This document shows, one piece after another, positions 25,484 to 33,949 of a stretch of DNA of 64,000 bases. Positions within the stretch are counted from its first letter, which is position 1, and each line of letters starts with the position of its first letter. This stretch comes from Nocardia brasiliensis IFM 10847 (GTDB lineage Bacteria > Actinomycetota > Actinomycetes > Mycobacteriales > Mycobacteriaceae), in assembly GCF_000710915.1 (NCBI RefSeq), contig NZ_BAUA01000195.1, positions 1 to 64,000 of the forward strand, written 5' to 3'. The notes under the pieces are model-generated. The model saw only the letters and a program-made list of their open reading frames with translations, did no database searches and was not told the origin of the DNA. The position numbers were made by a program, and so were the translations under genes.

Positions 25484-25672
25484 ACTGCGGTTGCGCGCCG
25501 ACGGGCTGCTCGTCTCCCGAAACCCGCGCAACGTCCGGATCTGGGACGTCCCGTGGCGCACTCCAGACCCTCGTCGACCCGGCGGCCGCGGCGTGCGCCC
25601 GGCTCGGACACACCACACCGGAACGGGTATGGCGCCACTACGCACCGAATCTGCCGTACGACAACGCCTGCG
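25484..25672 (+). pseudogene. Remnant of a WD40-repeat protein C-terminus
   Basis: One frame reads ADGLLVSRNPRNVRIWDVPW (about 25497-25557), the end of a WD40 blade. After a shift, another frame reads LVDPAAAACARLGHTTPERVW then RHYAPNLPYDNACG (about 25570-25672), the cysteine-containing tail that closes actinobacterial WD40/nSTAND proteins. No start and no N-terminal part are present, and two frames are needed. It is therefore a decayed fragment, probably left by the same events that put the SMR module between hisF and hisI. Confidence 0.6.
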
Positions 25673-25697
25673 GCTGGGGTCGGCTGGGTTGCGCGGA

Positions 25698-26471
25698 CTA
25701 CCGGACGACGATGTCCTCGGCGCGCATCGAGTCCTTCACCTGGCCGATGGTGAGTTCGCCGAAGTGGAAGACGCTGGCCGCCAGGACCGCATCGGCGCCG
25801 GCCTGGACCGCGGGGGCGAAATGCTCGACGGCGCCCGCGCCGCCGGACGCGATCACCGGCACGGTCACCGCGGCACGCACGGCGCGGATCATCGCGAGGT
25901 CGAAACCGGCCTTGGTGCCGTCGGCGTCCATCGAGTTCAACAGGATCTCCCCGACGCCCAATTCGGCGCCGCGAGTGGCCCATTCGACCGCGTCGATGCC
26001 GGTGCCGCGTTTGCCGCCGTGGGTGGTGACCTCCCAGCCGGAGGCCGTCGCGGGCTGGCCCGCGGGCACCGTGCGCGCGTCGACGGACAGCACGATGCAC
26101 TGCGAGCCGAACCGCTCCGACATCTCGCGCAGCACCTCGGGACGCGCGATCGCGGCGGTGTTCACCGACACCTTGTCCGCGCCCGCGCGCAGCAGCCGGT
26201 CCACGTCGTCGACGGTGCGCACGCCGCCGCCGACGGTGAGCGGGATGAAGATCTGCTCGGCGGTGCGGGTCACCACGTCGATCATGGTGCCGCGGTCGCC
26301 GGTCGAGGCGGTGACGTCGAGGAAGGTGAGTTCGTCGGCGCCCTGCGCGTCATAGGTCGCGGCCAGCTCGACGGGATCGCCCGCGTCGCGCAGGTTTTCG
26401 AAGTTCACGCCCTTGACCACCCGGCCCGCGTCGACATCCAGACACGGAATCACGCGTACCGCCAACGTCAT
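25698..26471 (-). CDS. hisF: Imidazole glycerol phosphate synthase cyclase subunit
   Basis: A 257-residue TIM barrel that, with HisH, makes imidazole glycerol phosphate and AICAR. The catalytic aspartates are in VIPCLDVDAGRVVKG (about residue 11) and IVLSVDARTV (about 130). LTVGGGVRTVDD and VIASGGAGAVEHF bind phosphate. Start overlaps the region just after impA (4 bp gap). It is the last gene of the priA-impA-hisF operon; hisI, normally next, has been displaced. Confidence 0.97.
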   Translation of the reverse strand: MTLAVRVIPCLDVDAGRVVKGVNFENLRDAGDPVELAATYDAQGADELTFLDVTASTGDRGTMIDVVTRTAEQIFIPLTVGGGVRTVDDVDRLLRAGADKVSVNTAAIARPEVLREMSERFGSQCIVLSVDARTVPAGQPATASGWEVTTHGGKRGTGIDAVEWATRGAELGVGEILLNSMDADGTKAGFDLAMIRAVRAAVTVPVIASGGAGAVEHFAPAVQAGADAVLAASVFHFGELTIGQVKDSMRAEDIVVR

Positions 26472-26475
26472 TGCC

Positions 26476-27309
26476 TCACCCTTCCTCCGCGGTCGCCGGA
26501 TCGGCGACCGTGCAGATCATCTCGAGCAGTTCCTCGTGCACGCCGGGCGCCGCGGCGAGCACCGAACCCGAGGTGATGGTCCACGGCTCCCCCGCCAGGT
26601 CGGTGACGACACCGCCCGCCGCCCGGATCAGCGCCACACCCGCGGCGTTGTCCCAGGGATGATGCCCGAACACGATCGCGCCGCCGAGCACCCCGGAGGC
26701 GGTGAACGCCAGGTCGATTCCGGTCGAGCCGTGCATCCGCACCCGCGAGGAGAGCCGGCTCAGCGGGCCGAGCAGATCGAACCGGAATTGGCCCGGAATC
26801 CGGCCGCGCGCATCGACATTGAACGCGCCGAAGCCGATCATCGCCTCGGCGAGCTTGCCGTGCGGTAACGGCGGCAGCGGCTGACCGTTCAGCAGCACCG
26901 GCCCGCCGGCCTGGGCGGCGTAACGCTGCCCGAGCAGCGGCAGCCAGGTGAGTCCGAGCACCGGCTCGCCCTCGTGCACCAGGGCGAGCAGCATGCCCGA
27001 AAGCGGGTGCCCGGACGAGTAATTGAAGGTGCCGTCGATCGGGTCGAGCACCCACGAGGTGCCCGACACCAGGTCCGGCCCGCCGAATTCCTCACCGTGC
27101 ACGCCGATCCCGGTGCGCTGCTGCAGCTGCGCCGAGATGGTGCGCTCGAGCTCCAGGTCCAGTTCGGTGGCGAAATCGTTGCGGCCCTTGGTCACCGCGC
27201 TCGGCGCGCCGACACCCTCGACGAACCGGGAGGTGACCGAGTCCAGGATTTCGCGCGCGATGCCGAGCAGCGCCGAAAGGTCGGGCAGCGCCGGGGAATC
27301 CTGGCTCAT
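26476..27309 (-). CDS. impA: Inositol monophosphatase family protein
   Basis: A 277-residue Mg-dependent phosphatase with GEEFGG (about residue 70), WVLDPIDGTFNYSSGHPL (about 89-106) and HHPWDNAAG near the C-terminus: the three metal-binding motifs of the IMPase superfamily. Mycobacterial ImpA sits at the same place in the his operon. A role in inositol phosphate or histidinol-phosphate hydrolysis has been considered for such genes; the sequence does not decide. The ATG at 27309 overlaps the priA stop by 4 nt. Confidence 0.93.
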   Translation of the reverse strand: MSQDSPALPDLSALLGIAREILDSVTSRFVEGVGAPSAVTKGRNDFATELDLELERTISAQLQQRTGIGVHGEEFGGPDLVSGTSWVLDPIDGTFNYSSGHPLSGMLLALVHEGEPVLGLTWLPLLGQRYAAQAGGPVLLNGQPLPPLPHGKLAEAMIGFGAFNVDARGRIPGQFRFDLLGPLSRLSSRVRMHGSTGIDLAFTASGVLGGAIVFGHHPWDNAAGVALIRAAGGVVTDLAGEPWTITSGSVLAAAPGVHEELLEMICTVADPATAEEG

Positions 27310-28037
27310 CTCACCGCGGCCAGCGCCTCGGGCAGGGTGAACCGGCCCGCGTAGAGCGCCTTGCCGACGATCGACCCCTCGACGCCGTCCGGCACCAGCT
27401 CGGCGATCGCGATCAGGTCGTCGATGGTGGACACGCCGCCGGAGGCGATGACCGGCGCGTCGGTCGCGGCGCACACCTCACGCAGCAGGTCCAGGTTCGG
27501 CCCGGTGAGGGTGCCGTCCTTGGTGACGTCGGTGACCACGTAGCGGGTGCAGCCGTCCCGTTCCAGGCGCTCGAGCACCTCCCACAGATCGCCGCCGTCG
27601 CTGACCCAGCCGCGCCCGCGCAGCCGGTGTTCGCCGTCGATGATCCGCACGTCCAGACCCACCGCGATCCGCTCACCGTGCTGGGCGAGGGCCTTGGCGC
27701 ACCAGATCGGATCCTCCAGCGCGGCGGTGCCGAGGTTCACCCGGTGGCAGCCGGTGGCCAGCGCCGCGGCCAGGGAGTCGTCGTCGCGGATACCGCCGGA
27801 CAGCTCCACCTTCACGTCGAGTTCGCCGACCACCTCGGCGAGCAGCTCCCGGTTCGAGCCGCGCCCGAAGGCGGCGTCGAGGTCGACCAGATGGACCCAC
27901 TCCGCACCCGCCTCTTGCCATGCCAGCGCCGCCTCGCGGGGCGAGCCGTAGCTGGTTTCGCTACCGGCCTCTCCCTGCACGAGGCGCACGGCCTCTCCAT
28001 TGGCGACATCGACGGCGGGTAGCAGCACAAGACTCAC
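27306..28037 (-). CDS. priA: Bifunctional HisA/TrpF isomerase PriA
   Basis: A 243-residue TIM barrel. Catalytic aspartates are in LPAVDVANGEAV (about residue 11) and YVVTDVTKDGTL (about 175); the loop WVHLVDLDAAFGRGSN and GGVSTIDD are typical of actinobacterial PriA, which isomerises both ProFAR (His) and PRA (Trp). No trpF lies in the trp cluster here, in keeping with the dual role. The GTG at 28037 gives the family N-terminus. In mycobacteria hisH directly precedes it; here 1.7 kb of other genes intervene. Confidence 0.94.
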   Translation of the reverse strand: MSLVLLPAVDVANGEAVRLVQGEAGSETSYGSPREAALAWQEAGAEWVHLVDLDAAFGRGSNRELLAEVVGELDVKVELSGGIRDDDSLAAALATGCHRVNLGTAALEDPIWCAKALAQHGERIAVGLDVRIIDGEHRLRGRGWVSDGGDLWEVLERLERDGCTRYVVTDVTKDGTLTGPNLDLLREVCAATDAPVIASGGVSTIDDLIAIAELVPDGVEGSIVGKALYAGRFTLPEALAAVR

Positions 28038-28101
28038 TTTGAACAGCCTAGTCGTTCCGTCTCACCCGTCTGCCTCCGGCCTGCGGGAATGGGCGCGCCG
28101 A

Positions 28102-28557
28102 TCACCTCGGCGGGTGGTGTCGATCGAGGATGTGAGTGAGCAGCCGGACGAGTTCGGCGCGTTCGGCGGGCGCCAGCCCGGTGAGCAATTCCTCCTGCGC
28201 CCCGGCGAGTCGACGGTCCAGTTCGGCGAGATGCGCCGCGCCTGTCTCGGTCAGCGTGACGATCTTGCGCCGGCGATCGCCTGGGTCGGGCCCGCGTTCC
28301 ACGAAGCCGCGGGCCGCCAGTTCGTTGACCGCGGTGACGATATCGCTGCGGTCGATCCGGGTGCGTTTACCGATCTCGGCCTGCCCGGCCGCGCCCGTCT
28401 CACCCAGCACCGCGAGCAGGGCGTAGTGGTGCCGCCGCGAACCGGTGCTGTCCAGCGCTCGCTCGGCCGCCCGGTTGGCGAGCAGCGCGACCTGGTCCAC
28501 CAGTCGCGTCGGCATAGCACCGAGCCTGTCCGGCGCCCCGTCGCGCGCGATCGCCAT
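28102..28557 (-). CDS. MarR-family transcriptional regulator
   Basis: A 151-residue MarR protein: dimer helix LVDQVALLANRAAERAL, recognition segment AEIGKRTRIDRSDIVTAVNELAARG (about 60-84), wing PDPGDRRRKIVTLTETG. The ATG at 28557 lies 10 bp after the stop of the membrane-protein gene upstream, so the two form an operon and the regulator may act on it. Inserted, with its neighbours, between hisH and priA. Confidence 0.88.
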   Translation of the reverse strand: MAIARDGAPDRLGAMPTRLVDQVALLANRAAERALDSTGSRRHHYALLAVLGETGAAGQAEIGKRTRIDRSDIVTAVNELAARGFVERGPDPGDRRRKIVTLTETGAAHLAELDRRLAGAQEELLTGLAPAERAELVRLLTHILDRHHPPR

Positions 28558-28567
28558 GACGGCCAAT

Positions 28568-29116
28568 CTAGCCCGTGCCGGGAACGCCCACCACATGATC
28601 GACGGAGCTGGCCGAGACAGTTGCCCGGATCCGCGCGCGATAGCAGACCAGCGCCGCCACCACGGCGAACAGCGCGGTGAGCGCCGCCGCCAGAATGCGC
28701 AACCCCTGTCCGACCTGGAACTCGGTTGCGGCACGCCGGATCTCGTCGAGCGTGTGCCCGGCCCGATCGTCGAACAGGATCGACGCCCGCGGCCACTGGT
28801 ACAGGACCGAGAGCAGGAACTGGCCGCTCACCAGCGACGCCAGCGACAGCGCCAGCCATCGCCTGCCCAGCCGGGCCCACAGCGCCGCCGCGCCCGCGAG
28901 CAGCGCGCACAACGTCAACGCCGCGCCGAGCGGGCGCATCACATCGCCGACGGCGACCGCACTCATGAATTGCTCGGTCAGCGCCAGCGAGTCGGGGACA
29001 TCCCGGAAGATGTTGGGGTACAGAAAGATTGTTTCCGCCGCGGTCGTCGCGAAGGCGAAGCACGCGAGCACCGCGTAACCCGTCAGCACGACCGAGGCAA
29101 TGGTGCCGCGTCGCAT
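28568..29116 (-). CDS. Hypothetical four-helix membrane protein
   Basis: A 182-residue integral membrane protein. Helices: about 6-27 (ASVVLTGYAVLACFAFATTA), 60-80 (PLGAALTLCALLAGAAALWA), 85-105 (WLALSLASLVSGQFLLSVLY) and 145-168 (ILAAALTALFAVVAALVCYR). Between helices 1 and 2 an external loop holds ETIFLYPNIFRDVPDSLALTE. The layout recalls DUF1772-like proteins, but I am not certain. GGAGG precedes the ATG. Co-transcribed with the following MarR gene. Confidence 0.7.
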   Translation of the reverse strand: MRRGTIASVVLTGYAVLACFAFATTAAETIFLYPNIFRDVPDSLALTEQFMSAVAVGDVMRPLGAALTLCALLAGAAALWARLGRRWLALSLASLVSGQFLLSVLYQWPRASILFDDRAGHTLDEIRRAATEFQVGQGLRILAAALTALFAVVAALVCYRARIRATVSASSVDHVVGVPGTG

Positions 29117-29318
29117 GGCGCCCTCCTCGAATCGACCGTAACCGCGGGCGGGCGCGCGCGGATCCGGTGCCGTCCCTGATATTCGGCGCGGGGCACTCAG
29201 GGTCTGCCCGGAGACCGCGATCCTCGGCAACGGGCGCCGGACCGGCCCGCGGGCCGGTAGTGTCTCGCCTCGGCGCTCACTCCGATCGCCTATTCCTTAC
29301 TCTCCCTGGGGTTCCCGT

Positions 29319-29780
29319 ATGTCACGTTCGACTCTTGCTGCCCTGTCCGCCCTTTCGGCGGCCTGCTGCCTCGTGGGTCTCGCCACCGCGCCGACCGCCG
29401 CGGCCGCACCGCCCGAGGAGGCCCGGCTGGCCGGGTGCGAATTCGGCCGGGTCGCAGGCACCTACGACTACGCGAACTTCGGCGAACATGCCGGGCGCAT
29501 GCTCGACGTCACCACCGGCGGGTTCCGCGACGAGTTCGAGCGGGCCACACCGAAGATCCTGGACGCGCTCGCCGCCCACCACACCAAGGCGGAGGTCAAT
29601 TCGGTGGACTGCCGCGTCGTGTCCGGCGACGCGAACCAGGCCGATGTCACGCTCACCGTGGTGCAGACCACGACCAGCGACGCCACCGAGGGCATGCCCA
29701 AGACCAACAAGATGTCGCTGCTGGTCACCGTCGTGAACGTGGACGGCCGGTGGCTGGTCAACCGGGCCGAGACCAACTGA
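29319..29780 (+). CDS. Secreted protein, Mce-associated-protein-like domain
   Basis: A 153-residue exported protein. The signal peptide covers residues 1-30 (hydrophobic ALSALSAACCLVGLATA, cleavage near TAAAA-PPEE). The mature part has one Cys pair (LAGCEF and VDCRVV) and the pattern DVTTGGFRDEFERATPKILDAL followed by beta strands ending VVNVDGRWLVNRAE. This resembles the C-terminal domain of actinobacterial Mce-associated proteins, without their membrane helix. Convergent with hisH, stops 1 bp apart. It is part of the insertion splitting the his genes. Confidence 0.75.
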   Translation: MSRSTLAALSALSAACCLVGLATAPTAAAAPPEEARLAGCEFGRVAGTYDYANFGEHAGRMLDVTTGGFRDEFERATPKILDALAAHHTKAEVNSVDCRVVSGDANQADVTLTVVQTTTSDATEGMPKTNKMSLLVTVVNVDGRWLVNRAETN

Positions 29781-29781
29781 T

Positions 29782-30417
29782 TTAGAGCGACTGCACCCAG
29801 TTGCGCAGCAGCTGGGCGCCGGCGTCGCCGGACTTCTCCGGGTGGAACTGGGTCGCCGAGAGCGCCCCGTTCTCCACCGCGGCGAGGAACGGCACGCCGT
29901 GCTCGGCCCAGGTGAGCTTGGGCTCGGCGAAATGCTGACCGGGCGGCAGCTCCCAGGTCTGCGCGGCGTAGGAGTGCACGAAGTAGAAGCGGGTCTCGGC
30001 GTCCATGCCCGCGAACAGCATGCTGTCGGCCGGCGCGGCGACGGTGTTCCAGCCCATGTGCGGCAGCACCGGGGCGGCCAGACGTTCCACCGTGCCCGGC
30101 CATTCCGCGCAGCCCTCGGTCTGCACGCCGAACTCGACCCCGCGCTCGAACAGGATCTGCATGCCGACGCAGATGCCGAGCACCGGCCTGCCGCCGGCGA
30201 GCCGCTGACCGATCATCCGCTCCCCGCGCACCGCGCGCAGGCCCGCCATGCAGGCGGCATACGCGCCGACGCCGGGAACCACGAGACCATCTGCGGCCAA
30301 AGCGATTTCGGGGTCCGCGGTCACTTCCACCTCGGCCCCGGCCCGGGCCAGCGCCCGCTCGGCCGAGTGCAGGTTGCCGGAGCCGTAGTCCAGCAGCGCA
30401 ACAGATTTCAGGCTCAC
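29782..30417 (-). CDS. hisH: Imidazole glycerol phosphate synthase glutaminase subunit
   Basis: A 211-residue class I amidotransferase that supplies ammonia to HisF. The nucleophile Cys lies in LGICVGMQILFERGVE, and the His/Glu of the triad in SATQFHPEKSGDAG near the C-terminus; LVVPGVGAYAACM binds the oxyanion region. GTG 30417 overlaps the hisB stop by 4 nt. Its partner hisF lies over 3 kb downstream because of the inserted genes. Confidence 0.97.
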   Translation of the reverse strand: MSLKSVALLDYGSGNLHSAERALARAGAEVEVTADPEIALAADGLVVPGVGAYAACMAGLRAVRGERMIGQRLAGGRPVLGICVGMQILFERGVEFGVQTEGCAEWPGTVERLAAPVLPHMGWNTVAAPADSMLFAGMDAETRFYFVHSYAAQTWELPPGQHFAEPKLTWAEHGVPFLAAVENGALSATQFHPEKSGDAGAQLLRNWVQSL

Positions 30418-31031
30418 AGCGTCCCCTTGGTGGACGGCACACCCTGGACCCGCGGATCGAGTTCGACCGCGGCGCGCAAAGCCCGTGCCACCGCCTTGAA
30501 TTCGGCCTCGGTGACGTGGTGCTGGTCGCGGCCGTAGAGCACGCGGACGTGCAGCGCGATCCGCGCGTTCAACGCGATCGATTCGAAGACGTGCCGGTTC
30601 AGCACCGTCGAATACGGCGCGCCGGGGCCGGAGCCCGGGATGACCGCGTGCAACAGGTGTTCCGGCTCGCCGGTGTGCACACAGTACGGCCGCCCGGACA
30701 CGTCCACCGCGGCGTGCGCCAGGGTCTCGTCCATCGGGATGTAGGCGTCACCGAAGCGGCGGATACCGGCCTTGTCGCCCAAGGCCTTGCCCAGCGCCTG
30801 CCCGAACACGATCGCGGTGTCCTCGACCGTGTGGTGCGCCTCGATCTCGATATCGCCCTCGGCCCGCACGGTCAGGTCGAAGCTGGCGTGGGCGCCGAGC
30901 GCGGTCAGCATGTGGTCGTAGAACGGCACGCCGGTGGCGATCTCGGTCTTGCCGGTGCCGTCGAGGTCCAGCTCCACCACGATGCTGGATTCCTTGGTGA
31001 TGCGCTCCACCCGCGCGGTTCGGTTCGTCAT
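30414..31031 (-). CDS. hisB: Imidazoleglycerol-phosphate dehydratase
   Basis: A 205-residue monofunctional IGPD (IGP to imidazole acetol phosphate). The two metal-binding His clusters are intact: IEAHHTVEDTAIV (about residue 75) and GRDQHHVTEAEFKA (about 172). FYDHMLTALGAHASFDL and the internal duplication typical of IGPD are visible. It starts 20 bp after hisC. No histidinol-phosphatase domain is fused. Confidence 0.97.
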   Translation of the reverse strand: MTNRTARVERITKESSIVVELDLDGTGKTEIATGVPFYDHMLTALGAHASFDLTVRAEGDIEIEAHHTVEDTAIVFGQALGKALGDKAGIRRFGDAYIPMDETLAHAAVDVSGRPYCVHTGEPEHLLHAVIPGSGPGAPYSTVLNRHVFESIALNARIALHVRVLYGRDQHHVTEAEFKAVARALRAAVELDPRVQGVPSTKGTL

Positions 31032-31051
31032 TGCTTCCTCCACAGGCGGAT

Positions 31052-32185
31052 TCATCGGGGCGTCAGGTCGGTGTCGACCAGGATGCGGCTGACCTTCAGG
31101 AATTCGTCGTTCTCCGCGGCCAGGCCGATCGTGGTGCGCAGATAGCCGGGAATGCCGACATCGCGGATCAGCACGCCGTGGTCCAGGTAGCGCTGCCAGG
31201 TGCGCGGCGCGTCGCTGAACCGGCCGAACAGCAGGAAGTTCGCGTCGCTGGGCACCACGTCGAAGCCGAGGTCGCGCAGCGCCGCGGCCACCCGGTCGCG
31301 CTGTGCGGCGAGTTCCGCTACGCTGCCGAGCGTTTCGTCCGCGTGCCGCAGTGCGGCGCGCGCGGCGGCCTGGGTCACCACCGACAGGTGGTAGGGCAGC
31401 CGGACCAGCAGCATCGCGTCGATCACCGCGGGCGCGGCGATCAGGTAGCCGAGGCGGCCGCCGGCGAAGGCGAAGGCCTTGCTCATCGTCCGGGTCACCA
31501 CCAGTTTGGCCGGGAACCGGTCGATCAAGGTCAGCGCGCTCGGCTGCGCGGAGAACTCGCCGTAGGCCTCGTCCACCACCACGATGCCCGGCGCGGCCTC
31601 GATGATCCGCGCCAGCTCGGCCACCGGAATGCTGTGTCCGGTGGGATTGTTCGGGCTGGTCACGAACACCACGTTCGGCGAACGCTCGGCGATGGCGGCC
31701 ACCGCGTAGTCGACGTCGAGGGAGAAGTCGGCGCTGCGCTCGGCCGCCACCCATTCGGTGTCGATGCCCTCGGAGATGATCGGGTGCATCGAATAGGAGG
31801 GCACGAAACCCAGTGCGCTGCGGCCCGGCCCACCGAACGCCTGCAACAGCTGCTGCAGGATCTCGTTGGAACCGTTGGCGGCCCAGACGTTGTCGCCGGT
31901 CACCGCGACACCCGTTTGCCGGGTGAGGTATTCGGCGAGCCCGGCGCGCAGCGCGACCGCGTCCCGATCCGGGTAGCGGTGCAGGTCCTCGGCCGCGAGC
32001 CGGATGGACTCGGCGACGTCGTCGATCAGGGCCCGGCTGGGCGGGTGCGGGTTCTCGTTGGTGTTCAACTGCACCGGCACCGTCAATTGCGGTGCGCCGT
32101 AGGGCTTCTTGCCGCGCAGGTTCTCCCGCAGCGGCAGATCGTCGAGGCCGATCCCCGAACCCGGCACGGTCGCGGGACGACTCAT
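31052..32185 (-). CDS. hisC: Histidinol-phosphate aminotransferase
   Basis: A 377-residue class I/II aminotransferase. LNTNENPHPPS near residue 45, VFVTSPNNPTGHSIP, VVDEAYGEFS and the PLP lysine in RTMSKAFAFAGGRLGYL are present. It transfers the amino group from glutamate to imidazole acetol phosphate. The ATG at 32185 overlaps the hisD stop by 4 nt. Longer in-frame extension upstream is just the hisD shadow. Confidence 0.97.
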   Translation of the reverse strand: MSRPATVPGSGIGLDDLPLRENLRGKKPYGAPQLTVPVQLNTNENPHPPSRALIDDVAESIRLAAEDLHRYPDRDAVALRAGLAEYLTRQTGVAVTGDNVWAANGSNEILQQLLQAFGGPGRSALGFVPSYSMHPIISEGIDTEWVAAERSADFSLDVDYAVAAIAERSPNVVFVTSPNNPTGHSIPVAELARIIEAAPGIVVVDEAYGEFSAQPSALTLIDRFPAKLVVTRTMSKAFAFAGGRLGYLIAAPAVIDAMLLVRLPYHLSVVTQAAARAALRHADETLGSVAELAAQRDRVAAALRDLGFDVVPSDANFLLFGRFSDAPRTWQRYLDHGVLIRDVGIPGYLRTTIGLAAENDEFLKVSRILVDTDLTPR

Positions 32186-33519
32186 GACAGCGCCTCGAAA
32201 CGCGCCTGCACGGCCTGGCCGTGCGCGGGCAGATCCTCGGCGTTCGCCAGCGCCACCACGTGTCCGGCGACATCCTTCAGCGCCGCCTCGGTGTACTCCA
32301 CCACGTGGATCCCGCGCAGGAACGTCTGCACACTCAAACCCGAAGAGTGCCTTGCGCATCCGGCGGTCGGCAGCACGTGGTTGGATCCGGCGCAGTAGTC
32401 GCCGAGGCTCACCGGGGCGTACGCGCCGACGAAAACCGCACCGGCACTGCGCACCCGGCCCGCCACCGCGGCGGCGTCGGCGGTCTGGATCTCCAGGTGC
32501 TCGGCCGCGTAGGCGTTCACCACCCGCAGGCCCTGCTCGATATCGTCGACCAGCACCGTGCCGGATTGCTTGCCGCGCAACGCCTCGGTGACCCGGTGCG
32601 CGTGCTTCACCACGCTCAGCTGCCGGGTCAGCGCGGCATCGACCGCGTCGGCCAGCGCCACACTGTCGGTGACGAGCACGCTGGCGGCGAGCACGTCGTG
32701 CTCGGCCTGGCTGACCAGGTCGGCGGCCACGTGCACGGGATCGGCGGTGGCGTCGGCCAGGATCGCGATCTCGGTCGGGCCCGCCTCCGCGTCGATGCCG
32801 ACCAGTCCGCGGCACAGCCGCTTCGCCGCGGTCACGTAGATGTTGCCCGGTCCGGTGATCAGGTCGACCGGCTCCAGCTGCGCGCCGTCGGTGTCGACGC
32901 CGCCGTAGGACAGCAGCGCCACGCCCTGCGCGCCGCCGACCGCCCACACCTCGTCGACGCCGAGCAACCGCGCGGCGGCCAGGATGGTGGGGTGCGGCAG
33001 GCCGCCGAACTGCGCCTGCGGCGGCGAGGCGACCACCAGCGAACCGACGCCGGCGGTCTGCGCGGGCACCACGTTCATCACCACGCTCGACGGATAGACC
33101 GCGTTGCCGCCGGGCACATACAGCCCGACCCGCTCGACCGGCACCCAGCGCTCGGTCACAGTGCCGCCGGGCACCACCTCGGTGGTCTTGTCGGTGCGGC
33201 GCTGATCGGCGTGCACCTTCCTGGCCCTGGCGATGGACTCTTCCAGCGCCGCGCGCACCGCCGGGTCCAGGTCTGCCAGCGCCTTTTCCAGCTCTGCCGC
33301 GAGGACCCGCACCGTGGCCGGGATCACACCGTCGAACTTCTCGCTGTACTCCTGCGCCGCCGAAACACCATGGTCCCGGATCGCTTCCACCACCGGCCGC
33401 ACCTGATGCAGCACCGAGTCCACGTCGACTCCCCCGCGCGGCAGCGCGGCGCGCAGCTCGGCAACGGAGGGAGTGCGACCGCGCAAATCGACGCGGGCGA
33501 GCTCGATGCGGGTTGTCAT
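32182..33519 (-). CDS. hisD: Histidinol dehydrogenase
   Basis: A 445-residue Zn/NAD enzyme performing the last two oxidations of histidine synthesis. Motifs: ERVGLYVPGGNAVYPSSVVMN, VWAVGGAQGVALLSYGG, the signature GIDAEAGPTEIAILAD (about 260), and SNHVLPTAG with a Zn-ligand His. First gene of the his operon; a promoter is expected in the 430-bp gap upstream. GAGGACAAGGAT lies before the ATG. Confidence 0.97.
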   Translation of the reverse strand: MTTRIELARVDLRGRTPSVAELRAALPRGGVDVDSVLHQVRPVVEAIRDHGVSAAQEYSEKFDGVIPATVRVLAAELEKALADLDPAVRAALEESIARARKVHADQRRTDKTTEVVPGGTVTERWVPVERVGLYVPGGNAVYPSSVVMNVVPAQTAGVGSLVVASPPQAQFGGLPHPTILAAARLLGVDEVWAVGGAQGVALLSYGGVDTDGAQLEPVDLITGPGNIYVTAAKRLCRGLVGIDAEAGPTEIAILADATADPVHVAADLVSQAEHDVLAASVLVTDSVALADAVDAALTRQLSVVKHAHRVTEALRGKQSGTVLVDDIEQGLRVVNAYAAEHLEIQTADAAAVAGRVRSAGAVFVGAYAPVSLGDYCAGSNHVLPTAGCARHSSGLSVQTFLRGIHVVEYTEAALKDVAGHVVALANAEDLPAHGQAVQARFEALS

Positions 33520-33949
33520 GTGGTGTCGATCCTTGTCCTCAGCTGATCCGCAACAGGAAAGTTGCAGCTACCAGCCTAATGGGCCGACGCCACCCGTTAT
33601 CCGCCCGGTCCACTCAGCTGAGCCGTAAGTCCCCGCGGCGCCCTGCTGCCGACGCCCCTTGCCACGCTGATCGGCGTCGAGTATCCGGGCCACGGACTGC
33701 CGGGCGGCCCCACCGGCTTGTGTCCGCCCGCTACGGCGATGCACCGACAACGGTAACCGATCGAGGGCGAGCGACGGACGGGCGCGAGTCGACCAGGCTG
33801 GACGCAACCACGTCGAGCACATACGCGCTGGCACGAGGGCGGCCACGCAGCAGCCCGCCACCCGTCGGAAACGTGCGCTCCGACACGAGGGCGGCGGCGC
33901 AGCCCGCCTCCCCTCGGAACCGTCGACCAGAAGTTTTCCGTCCCGCGGC
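33520..33949. repeat. Intergenic 430 bp with a 52-bp direct repeat
   Basis: The sequence CACGAGGGCGGC...CGCAGCCCGCC...GTCGGAA is present twice, starting at 33832 and 33884, a 52-bp period with several mismatches. The remainder shows no gene. It separates hisD (start 33519) from the end of the kinase gene and should hold the his promoter. Confidence 0.5.
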
